Positions 46,642 through 54,349 of a stretch of 64,000 nt of DNA are shown here, one piece after another. Source of the DNA: CAZOEL01 sp964578835 (lineage in GTDB: Bacteria > Desulfobacterota > Syntrophobacteria > Syntrophobacterales > Syntrophobacteraceae); the NCBI GenBank assembly GCA_964578835.1, contig CAZOEL010000033.1:1-64000 (forward strand), in the 5' to 3' direction. Position 1 is the stretch's first letter. The number at the start of each line of letters is the position of its first letter. The translations under genes were made by a program, and so were the position numbers. The notes below the pieces were generated by a model, which worked only from the letters and a program-made list of their open reading frames with translations, had not been told where the DNA came from and made no database searches.

Positions 46642-47892
46642 CTAGCTCCTTAATGTTTCAAACAGGGCCAGGAGCTCCTTCATATGGGCCTCCATCGCGC
46701 ACCGGCGCGCCACGCTCTCCCTACCCGATCGCCCCATTGCGGAAAGCCGGTCAGTGTCGCTCAACATCCATATCAAGCCTTTGAGCAGATCGCTGACGGA
46801 TTCGGGGTCGAACAGCTTTCCCGAAACGCCATCCTCTATCTGCTCGGGTATTCCTCCGATGTTTGACGCCAGAACCGGAACGCCGAGAAGCAGACTCTCG
46901 TAGACGCTCAACGGCGCATTGTCATACCAGCGGCTAGGCGTCACAGTGAAGAGCGCCCCAGCTATCCAGCGGGTGAGCTCTTCCCCTTCCATAAACCCGA
47001 GAAAGCGGATGTGGTTCCGTCTCGCGGGGAGGATCAATTTTTCCAGTCGTTCCCTTTCACCATCATAACTTCTTCCGATAAGAACCAGATCAACAGTATA
47101 GGGCAATTGCTGGTAAGCCTTTATAAGGTTATCCAATCCTTTTTCATAACTTATGCGGCCAAAAAACAGGATGTGCGAACCCTTCGGAGTAGAAGCGGGC
47201 AGATTCCGTTCTGCCACTGGCGAGGTAATAACGTGAATGCGCTGAGGGGGAAAACCCGCCCGCAACAGCATGGACCGCATAAACCGGCAGGGGGTAACGA
47301 ATGCGTCCACCAACTGAAAAAGCCCAAGCATGCGCTGTACGAACATTGAAAGCACCCTTACGGCGGAAACCGACGCTCGGCCTTTGAGACAACGGTGGCG
47401 CAGGCCGTGCGTATAGTTGCCGGCAAGGCATAAGGTGCACACGCTTCCATTTCTCAGGAACAAATAGGACGGACAGAGAAGGTGATAATCGCCGAGCCGC
47501 ATCACAACCGGAATTCGCCGCTTTCGAAAGGTATGAATGATGCTATGGGACATATAATTGTAGATATTGAGGATGTAACCGATGTCAGCCCCGTCGATAT
47601 GGTCAAGAAGAGCCGACATCCTTCTTTTGGCCTCAAAAGAGTAGATGCTTCGGTCCAAGAGGCGAAGGAGACTGACTGTCTTGAAGGAGATATCTCCGAA
47701 GTGGGCCTGGTCCGGCGAACCCGGCGGGGGCATGAAAAAATCAGAATAGGGCGAATCCCAGCTTCCGGCATACCGGACGCTAAAAGGGACGGCGGCATGT
47801 CCCGCAGCGGGAAGTTTACACAATAGATCGAAAAGATACTTTTCCGTTCCACCGTTGAGAAAAAAATATTTATTACAGAGAACTATCTTCAT
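46642..47892 (-). CDS. Glycosyltransferase family 4
   Basis: A 416-residue GT-B enzyme: NKYFFLNGGTEKYLFDLL at the N-terminus, HILFFGRISYEKGLDNLIKA near 235 and PLSVYESLLLGVPVLASN near 330 (donor Glu). A CxxC (CTLC) near 152 is uncommon. It overlaps the beta-propeller gene by four bases (ATGA), which ties that secreted protein to the cluster. Confidence 0.9.
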   Translation of the reverse strand: MKIVLCNKYFFLNGGTEKYLFDLLCKLPAAGHAAVPFSVRYAGSWDSPYSDFFMPPPGSPDQAHFGDISFKTVSLLRLLDRSIYSFEAKRRMSALLDHIDGADIGYILNIYNYMSHSIIHTFRKRRIPVVMRLGDYHLLCPSYLFLRNGSVCTLCLAGNYTHGLRHRCLKGRASVSAVRVLSMFVQRMLGLFQLVDAFVTPCRFMRSMLLRAGFPPQRIHVITSPVAERNLPASTPKGSHILFFGRISYEKGLDNLIKAYQQLPYTVDLVLIGRSYDGERERLEKLILPARRNHIRFLGFMEGEELTRWIAGALFTVTPSRWYDNAPLSVYESLLLGVPVLASNIGGIPEQIEDGVSGKLFDPESVSDLLKGLIWMLSDTDRLSAMGRSGRESVARRCAMEAHMKELLALFETLRS

Positions 47893-50006
47893 TTCGCTTC
47901 CCGGGAGCCCTCTGCGATTCTGCCCTCATAGGGGCCAGCCCCATTGAGACCGATCAAGAACCGTTGCTCTCCTTTTGCTCCTGGAGCAAAAAGAACCCTC
48001 GTTACGCCTACGGCAGGCATTTGCGAGCGGCATCTGAAAAACGTCCTGCCCCCATCACGGCTCAGGAACACGCCCTCAGACGCCTTGAAATCGAAGCCCA
48101 TCGTACCCACCAGGATCCACTGAGAGTCGAGCGGGTTAACCGCCAGGCTGTATGCGGCGACGCCGGATGAGCCGCCGCCCGGCAACGTAGTCTCGCGCCA
48201 TGTGCGCCCAAGGTCATCGCTCATGATCACTTTCCGGTCCGCGCAGGCGGCGTAAATTTTCGTCGGATTGCCGGGCGCCAGCGCCACACTATAGGCAAAA
48301 GGATGAGCTCCAATCATGGAATGCCAATTCTCGCCTCGATCTCCAGAGCGAAACAGCCCACCCTTTAATGTAGCCGCATAGAGCGTCCCGGGCATCGAAG
48401 GATCAGCGACGAGAGCGCCGGGCCCTTTTACATATGGCGTATCAAGTCCCTTGTTTATGGCCTTCCATGCCCTGCCTCCATCGTCGCTCCTGAATATGCC
48501 GTATCCGTTTGTCGCCACATAAATGATTTCATCCGAGGCGGGGTCGATCAGCAGATTGGTGGCCCGTCCATCGATAAAAACCTCCCTAGCCAAGGGCTCC
48601 TCAGGCATGGGCATACTCACATCTGACCAACTCTTTGCGCCGTCATCGCTTCTAAAGATGTAAAATCTATCTTTTCCCTTCCATGGTCGCATCAGCAGAT
48701 ATATCTTATTGGGATTGGTTGAAGAAATCTCAACATCGACGGCGTCTCCATCAGGGAGGCCTACCGTTCTTCTATTCCACGTACGGCCGCCATCGCTTGA
48801 AGCAGCAAGTCCGTTATCAGATAAAGCGAGGAAAAGCTTTGACTCGTTGAGTGGATGAAAAACAATGTCGTTTACTACCGTGTTTTGAAGCCCCTTATAG
48901 ACCTGCTTCCAGCTTTCGCCTTCATTGTCGCTACGCCATACGTTCGTCCAGTCAGTAATGAAAACGTTCGAAGGCTCGCTGGGGCTGAACCTGATCTCTT
49001 CCACATCAGTGAGGCTCTTGGCAGAAGTCTCGCTCGCTTTGAGATTCATCTCGAATTTTTCTCTGACCGTCCACGACCTTCCCGCATCGGTCGACTTGTA
49101 GAGCATGTAGGGCCATGTCTCCGGGTAGGTGGCTAGCAGAAGGATGTCGGGATTGCTGGGATGGACCGCAACCGCCTTGAAGCCCTGCGGTCTGTCGGTC
49201 CACTGCCGTATGAATCCGATACCGCGATGGTCCCAAGCCTTTTTGGCGTCATTCCAGGCGTACACGCCCATACTGCGCTCCACGAGATAGATTCGACCGG
49301 AAGTGTGGCAAATAACGTTCTCGATGCGCATTGCGCCGGGATCGAGGCCATCGCATGCGGGAATCCATTCCCCATGGCGAAGCTTATAAACGCCCTGACT
49401 CGTGCCCGCATACAACACCCCCCGGTGAAGAGCAAGAGAGGACACCTGCTTGCCAGCCAACCCCGAAACCTCTTCAGGAGCCCAAGGACCCGTTGTCGGC
49501 CTTATTCTGAAAACCCCTGCGGAATCGGTCGCAACCCAAAGCATGCCGTCATGAAACACGATCAATCGATCTCCCAGGCGCCTTGAATTATACCGAACAG
49601 CGGAACTTTTCTTCTCCCAGCGCTCTCCCTGATCGCTGCTCAAGTAAATGCCATTGTCCGTCAGCAGAACCACATGATTGGAATCCTCAGTAAAGAAATC
49701 CATGTCAGCGACCGCAAATTCCTCAAGGCCCTCACACTTCGGAGAAAAAGAATCTCCCCCGTCGACGCTTTTGAATACACCGGATACGTCTGAGCCAATC
49801 AGAATTACTTGGGGATTTGCTGGATTGAAGGCAATGGACGTAAAACGCCCGCCTCCTTCGTATCCGAGAGGAGAAAGGATGGTATTGCCCTCACCACTTA
49901 CAGCCGTATTAGAAAGAGCCGCCATACCTCCCTCGGAGCATGCGCGATGAAGACCAAAAATAGCGCAAACTAGCATGAGAATAAAAGGACCAACTATTCT
50001 GCTCAT
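47889..50006 (-). CDS. Secreted Asp-box (BNR) beta-propeller protein
   Basis: A 705-residue protein with a signal peptide (about residues 1-22, MSRIVGPFILML...). Ten Asp-box motifs of the type SxDxGxxW are visible, for example SSDQGERW, STDAGRSW, SSDGGRTW, SDDGGRAW and SDDLGRTW, spread over the whole chain. This indicates two seven- or ten-bladed propeller units like sialidase or Vps10 folds. No catalytic residues of sialidases can be assigned. Co-translation with the exopolysaccharide transferases suggests it binds or trims the polymer outside the cell; this is inference. Confidence 0.82.
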   Translation of the reverse strand: MSRIVGPFILMLVCAIFGLHRACSEGGMAALSNTAVSGEGNTILSPLGYEGGGRFTSIAFNPANPQVILIGSDVSGVFKSVDGGDSFSPKCEGLEEFAVADMDFFTEDSNHVVLLTDNGIYLSSDQGERWEKKSSAVRYNSRRLGDRLIVFHDGMLWVATDSAGVFRIRPTTGPWAPEEVSGLAGKQVSSLALHRGVLYAGTSQGVYKLRHGEWIPACDGLDPGAMRIENVICHTSGRIYLVERSMGVYAWNDAKKAWDHRGIGFIRQWTDRPQGFKAVAVHPSNPDILLLATYPETWPYMLYKSTDAGRSWTVREKFEMNLKASETSAKSLTDVEEIRFSPSEPSNVFITDWTNVWRSDNEGESWKQVYKGLQNTVVNDIVFHPLNESKLFLALSDNGLAASSDGGRTWNRRTVGLPDGDAVDVEISSTNPNKIYLLMRPWKGKDRFYIFRSDDGAKSWSDVSMPMPEEPLAREVFIDGRATNLLIDPASDEIIYVATNGYGIFRSDDGGRAWKAINKGLDTPYVKGPGALVADPSMPGTLYAATLKGGLFRSGDRGENWHSMIGAHPFAYSVALAPGNPTKIYAACADRKVIMSDDLGRTWRETTLPGGGSSGVAAYSLAVNPLDSQWILVGTMGFDFKASEGVFLSRDGGRTFFRCRSQMPAVGVTRVLFAPGAKGEQRFLIGLNGAGPYEGRIAEGSREAK

Positions 50007-50055
50007 TCTCTCTATCCCGGCTTCGAAATCTCCAATGACCATCCCTTCTCAGTGG

Positions 50056-50718
50056 CTATCGTCTGGGTTCCTGTCTGGGCTCCATCTTCTTTTCAACCTT
50101 TCGCCCCCAAATCCTAACCTGATATTTGACAAAGGAATGTTCCACCGCGTCATAGCCGGACATCCAGACATCGCCTGTAACTTCATTGGAAGAAAATCGA
50201 AGATGAAGCTCGCCAGCCTGAGCAAACACCTTGGTAGGTTTGGCAGTCTTTTCCGCATGCTTTCTATCCTCCTCCTCATGCTGGGTTAAGGGTCCCTTGT
50301 TTTTCAGAAGAACAGGACTCAGATAGAAGAAGTGATTTCCGGATGACTTTGCGTAGGATCTCTTAATTCGTGATATAAGCTCATCCGAGAAAGAGATCAT
50401 CTCTGTGGGATCAGAGTTCCAGAAAAACGAATTTCGATCGTTGGTTGCAGGATAACCTTCGATAACGACGCTAAAGTCGTTCAGCGTGTTCAGATTTGGC
50501 GGGAATAATCGCAGCACCGCTTTCGCGCCGTCAAACTTTTCATTGAGGACGCTTCCGCTCAATTGGAGCAAATAGGCCTGCTCGGACCCATCGCTCTCGA
50601 TCAACCCAGGCTGCGCCTGTACAACTCTCGGTCCCGCCCAAAGAAAAAAGAATAAGAAAAACGAAGCGGCAGTGAAAACAATACTCTTCGAGACATGTCT
50701 AGGGCGGCTTAGGCTCAT
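50056..50718 (-). CDS. Secreted protein of unknown function
   Basis: A 220-residue protein with a clear signal peptide (hydrophobic residues about 13-30, cleavage near VQAQPG). The mature part is beta-rich, with repeated polar and aromatic residues and a Lys/Glu-rich stretch near 150-170. I recognise no family. It is first in the exopolysaccharide operon, with AAGGAG five bases before the ATG, so it may be an exported polymer-binding or surface protein. Confidence 0.75.
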   Translation of the reverse strand: MSLSRPRHVSKSIVFTAASFFLFFFLWAGPRVVQAQPGLIESDGSEQAYLLQLSGSVLNEKFDGAKAVLRLFPPNLNTLNDFSVVIEGYPATNDRNSFFWNSDPTEMISFSDELISRIKRSYAKSSGNHFFYLSPVLLKNKGPLTQHEEEDRKHAEKTAKPTKVFAQAGELHLRFSSNEVTGDVWMSGYDAVEHSFVKYQVRIWGRKVEKKMEPRQEPRR

Positions 50719-51082
50719 GGCTCTCCTTGAAGGACGGTTCCGGAAAAAACATAGATCGAACTCTGTGAGAAGAGAGCGCTTCGGGCCTAACAAGACCGCT
50801 CTCGATATCTTCCCCGAACGACCGCACAATATAAAGGTCAAAAATACTGGAGAAGCTAAGAACGCATTGCCGGAAGCGCCTCTTGCACGCATGAAAAGCT
50901 CAAAAGCTATTTCCCCAATCCTTCAGGCGCATCAACTCGGCATTATTCCATTCCCGCTCTTCAAGCATCAGGAAGCAGTTTCAGCCCTCATACACATTGC
51001 GTCGAGAAGACGCACTAAACCAAGAGCTCAGCAGCGCTCGACCGCAGGGATGCCGATGAAGCCGACATAGAGCAAAGGGATC
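50719..51082. other. Non-coding stretch before the exopolysaccharide cluster
   Basis: About 360 bases on the minus strand before the first exopolysaccharide gene, where its promoter should lie, and after a YkgJ gene. A plus-strand open frame (50672-51070) has no protein-like features. No clear promoter box or stem is seen. Confidence 0.5.
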
Positions 51083-51883
51083 TTACCGGTCAGCGGTCCC
51101 TTCCCTCGGCGCCTGCACCAGCTTCAGCGTCGGCTGATTCAGAAGTGAAAAGCTCAGCCATTTGCAGGCGAGCAGCAAAAGCGCATCGTCGCTTTCCCGA
51201 ACGGAGCGGGATTCTTCCTCCGGCAGATCGAATAGCTGCAGAAAACGACTCTCCAGGACAAAGCTCCGGAATTTGTCGAGATTATAGCTTGCAAGGAAGA
51301 ACATCTGTTGCTGCCTCTCCGTAAGATGCGGCTCCTGGAGCAGCCTTGGGTGCGTGATGATCTGCATCCACAGGTTGTTCCGCTCGTGATAGGACTCTAA
51401 CCCTTGATCCCTTATCCATTCGTCCGTCGTCCAGTCGCGCTTCTCTTCAAATCCGCGGCAGTGGCTTTCCTTCAGCAGGAAATAATCTTCCTGAACCTTC
51501 TCGTGCAGTCGATGCATTCTCGAGGCCCTGGCGACGGGGTATATTCTGCAGGCCGAAGGACGATCTTCGTATACTTGACAGCCTTCGAGGACGACAAAAG
51601 GACAGGTCTTTCGCTCATTGTCACGCATCTTCAGATAGACCATCGGCAGCCTACGCCGATCGTCGAAACCGGTCTCCGTATGCTCGTCCAAAAATGTTTC
51701 CGCATCCATGCCGAGGTGATTCTTGAGACGCATGATATCATAGGGGGTAAGCAGAAGCCTCAGATCTCGACAGCATTCGGTGAAGCAGGGGACTCCGGGA
51801 TGACAGGCAAAACTGAATTTTCCACCCTCTATTGGCTGGAGCAATTCCTGGATTTGCTCCGGAGCTGTGTTTTCAATAGACAT
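51083..51883 (-). CDS. YkgJ family cysteine-cluster protein
   Basis: A 266-residue protein with the YkgJ pattern: FACHPGVPCFTECCRDLRLLLTPYDI near residue 27 and CPFVVLEGCQVYEDRPSACRIYP near 100. The Cys residues probably hold zinc or an iron-sulfur cluster. A C-terminal helical half is variable. A paralogue is encoded 47 bases upstream in the same orientation. The family function is poorly known. Confidence 0.88.
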   Translation of the reverse strand: MSIENTAPEQIQELLQPIEGGKFSFACHPGVPCFTECCRDLRLLLTPYDIMRLKNHLGMDAETFLDEHTETGFDDRRRLPMVYLKMRDNERKTCPFVVLEGCQVYEDRPSACRIYPVARASRMHRLHEKVQEDYFLLKESHCRGFEEKRDWTTDEWIRDQGLESYHERNNLWMQIITHPRLLQEPHLTERQQQMFFLASYNLDKFRSFVLESRFLQLFDLPEEESRSVRESDDALLLLACKWLSFSLLNQPTLKLVQAPREGTADR

Positions 51884-51930
51884 TGTGATTCCTTACCGGT
51901 CGCAGGCTGGCATCTCTCGGATGCAAGCGC

Positions 51931-52653
51931 CTAGGCCACCTGAAATAATTCGTCCAGCTGATTTCTGATATAGCGGAAGGCCAGCCGAAGGAGAGCTTCA
52001 TCATCTTTCCAGACCTGACGGAGCATCTCCTCGTCCACTTCATAGAAGGTCAGGAAGCGTTTGTCTTTCAAAAACTCGGCAAATCGATCCAAATCATACG
52101 CAAGAAAGAGCAGCTTTCCGAGGCCGGCTTCCATTCTCGCTCCTCGCTTGAACCCTTCCGGCATTACCGCTTGAAAGAGGCGCTCCATTTCAACGTAGGG
52201 AGCAATATCCTGAGTCTGCAGCCACTCCTCGACGGTTCTCACGGTAGGCTCGGCCAGCCCCGTGCATCGATCCTTCCCGACGATCATCTGATATTCACCC
52301 TCGACCGATCCGAGATCGAGCGGGTACATGCGGCAAGCCCAGGGCCGATTCGCATAGACACTGCAGCCTTCATCGGTCACGAACTGGCAGTTCAGCGTTT
52401 CAGGGTCCATCTGGAATTGGACAACGGGGATGTGTGATGCTCCCGCAAGAAAATGTCTCGTGTACTTGGCAAGCAGCTCGCCGGAGCTGATTTTCAACGC
52501 CCTGCGCAGCCTCAAAACATCGTAGGGAGTGAGGTAGATGTTCACATCCCGGCAACATTGGGTGAAGCAAGGAAGCATATCATTGCAGGAAAAGCGAAAA
52601 GCATCGGTTGGGGTCAAAACGGATTGCTCATTTTCCGGTAAGGATGGACACAT
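51931..52653 (-). CDS. YkgJ family cysteine-cluster protein (paralogue)
   Basis: A 240-residue homologue of the next gene: FSCNDMLPCFTQCCRDVNIYLTPYDVLRL near 21 and CQFVTDEGCSVYANRPWACRMYPLD near 88. The two share the Cys layout, so a local duplication is likely. It lies between the other copy and a small Cys-rich gene, 16 bases away, and is probably cotranscribed with them. Confidence 0.88.
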   Translation of the reverse strand: MCPSLPENEQSVLTPTDAFRFSCNDMLPCFTQCCRDVNIYLTPYDVLRLRRALKISSGELLAKYTRHFLAGASHIPVVQFQMDPETLNCQFVTDEGCSVYANRPWACRMYPLDLGSVEGEYQMIVGKDRCTGLAEPTVRTVEEWLQTQDIAPYVEMERLFQAVMPEGFKRGARMEAGLGKLLFLAYDLDRFAEFLKDKRFLTFYEVDEEMLRQVWKDDEALLRLAFRYIRNQLDELFQVA

Positions 52654-52669
52654 GAGATCACCTCAAATC

Positions 52670-52930
52670 TTATTTCTGTAATAAAGACACTTTGAAATTT
52701 TTGAACGTAGGATTTCCGTGCACGAGCTTCTCAACTAAAGAGAGCGCCTGAGCATCTTCACAGGCTATAAAGGTGCAATCGCACTCCCGGTTGCACTCTT
52801 TGCAGAAATAGTCTTCTTCCAGAGCCTTGCCGCAGAAGCATGTCGGCTCCATCACCAGTTCATCTTCCTCATATCTGGCCAGTAAATAGTCCTGCTTGGC
52901 GGCTTTGAGCGTATCCGATGTTACAGCCAT
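52670..52930 (-). CDS. Small cysteine-rich protein
   Basis: An 86-residue protein with six Cys in CFCGKALEEDYFCKEC and CNRECDCTF, resembling a zinc ribbon or small iron-sulfur site. I recognise no family. The start at 52930 has AAGGAG upstream. It lies just past the sulfate reduction terminator and before the YkgJ genes, so it may be in their transcript. Confidence 0.7.
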   Translation of the reverse strand: MAVTSDTLKAAKQDYLLARYEEDELVMEPTCFCGKALEEDYFCKECNRECDCTFIACEDAQALSLVEKLVHGNPTFKNFKVSLLQK

Positions 52931-52980
52931 TGATCCATTCTCCTTCAGGCGCCTCAATTCCAGGTAAGACAGCCCGAGTC

Positions 52981-53022
52981 AAAAATTCCCCCAGAGCCGG
53001 ACCGACCCGGCGCAGGGGGAAT
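52981..53022 (-). terminator. Rho-independent terminator after HdrD-like gene
   Basis: On the minus strand ATTCCCCC pairs with GGGGGAAT (8 bp) around an inner GCCGG/CCGGC stem, followed by a T-run. It should end the qmo transcript. Confidence 0.75.
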
Positions 53023-53126
53023 CATGAAGCCGCTGGACGCGCGGCAAATATTGCGACCATCGATCTCAAACAGCTGGTGAAGAAGGACAAAGGCTGTGCT
53101 CTTTCTCCCTTCTTCACCTTCAATTC

Positions 53127-54287
53127 CTACAGCGATGCCGCAAGAAGCTCGGAAAGCTCCGTTATCTCAAGCGCATCCTGTTTGCCGAGACTCATGCAGG
53201 CGTCCGTCAGCATATTGAGGCAGTAAGGACAAGCGGTTGTGAGAATCTCTGCGCCCTTGTCGACTGCATCGGTAATTCTGAGCTCGCCGAAGCGCTCGCC
53301 CATCGGCACTTCCGCCCAGATACGCCCGCCGCCGCCCGCGCAGCAGATGCTCAATTCACGATTGCGTCCAAGCTCCACAGCCTGCGCATCGGGAAGTCCC
53401 GAAAGCAGGGTTCTGGGAGCGTCATAGATATCGCTATGACGACCGAGGTAGCACGGGTCATGGAAGGCAACCTTCTTTGCGAGTCCCTTGGGGAAGGAGA
53501 GCTTGCCTTCGGCCACGAGCTGAACCAGAAGATCTGTGTAATGGATGACTTCCCATTCGCCGCCAAGCTCGGGATAATCGTTCTTGAAAGACCAGAGGCA
53601 GTGCGGAGACGTGGTGATGATCTTCTTCACGCCCTTGCCGTTGAAAAGGTCGATGTTGGATTGAGCCAGCTTCTGGAAAAGCTCCTCATCGCCCAGCTTG
53701 CGCATGCTCTCGCCGCAGCAGCTTTCTTCGGCGCCGATGACGCCGAAGCTCACGCCGGCCTTCTTGAGAAGCGCTGTAATGCTTTTGGCCACCTTCGTGC
53801 TGCGCGGATCGTAGCAGGAATGGCAGCATACATAGAGAAGGTACTCGGTATCCGGTCCAAACTGGGGCACATCGAGGCCTTCCTGCCAGGCGGTTCTTTT
53901 CTCGCGAGGCCCGGACCAGGGGTTGCCGTTGGCGTGGGCGCTGCCGAGAATGGGCCGCAGATTCGCAGGCGCCATGCCGGCGCCGACGATGCTCGCCCTC
54001 ATCGTGCGAACGTTGTTGATGATCTTCACGCCGCGCGGGCAGTTCGACTGGCACATTCCGCAAGTCGAGCAGGCAAAAAGCACCGTTTCTTCTTCGAAGC
54101 CTTCCATGCCCATCTGACCAAGCCGCTGCATATGCCGGATATTGAAGCTTTCGCTGGTTTCGCCCGGCACCTGGCGCCACGGGCACAGGTTCGTGCAAAG
54201 GCCGCACTGCATACACCAGCTGAGCGTATCAGCTCCCATCTCCGCTATGTAATCTCTCATCTCCAGCGAGACATATTTCGGTTCCAT
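53127..54287 (-). CDS. HdrD-like iron-sulfur protein (HdrC-HdrB fusion)
   Basis: A 386-residue cytoplasmic protein. Two [4Fe-4S] motifs (CMQCGLCTNLCPW near 25 and CSTCGMCQSNCPRG near 73) form an HdrC-like part. Two CCG domains follow (CCHSC...ESCCGE near 150-195 and HDPCYLGRH...ICCAGGGG...ACPYC near 275-360), like HdrB/HdrD. It lies directly after qmoB, where many deltaproteobacteria have the membrane subunit qmoC. It probably carries electrons between QmoAB and a menaquinol or thiol partner. No membrane helix is seen. Gram-positive sulfate reducers also use Hdr proteins in place of QmoC. Confidence 0.88.
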   Translation of the reverse strand: MEPKYVSLEMRDYIAEMGADTLSWCMQCGLCTNLCPWRQVPGETSESFNIRHMQRLGQMGMEGFEEETVLFACSTCGMCQSNCPRGVKIINNVRTMRASIVGAGMAPANLRPILGSAHANGNPWSGPREKRTAWQEGLDVPQFGPDTEYLLYVCCHSCYDPRSTKVAKSITALLKKAGVSFGVIGAEESCCGESMRKLGDEELFQKLAQSNIDLFNGKGVKKIITTSPHCLWSFKNDYPELGGEWEVIHYTDLLVQLVAEGKLSFPKGLAKKVAFHDPCYLGRHSDIYDAPRTLLSGLPDAQAVELGRNRELSICCAGGGGRIWAEVPMGERFGELRITDAVDKGAEILTTACPYCLNMLTDACMSLGKQDALEITELSELLAASL

Positions 54288-54349
54288 TTATATCCACTCC
54301 TATTCTTATTCCTGCTTCCTATAGTCTACCATCGGACAAACGCCCACCG

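Noticed and set aside
50672..51070. 132-residue plus-strand frame before the exopolysaccharide cluster
   Set aside because: It overlaps the start of a supported minus-strand gene and resembles random translation.
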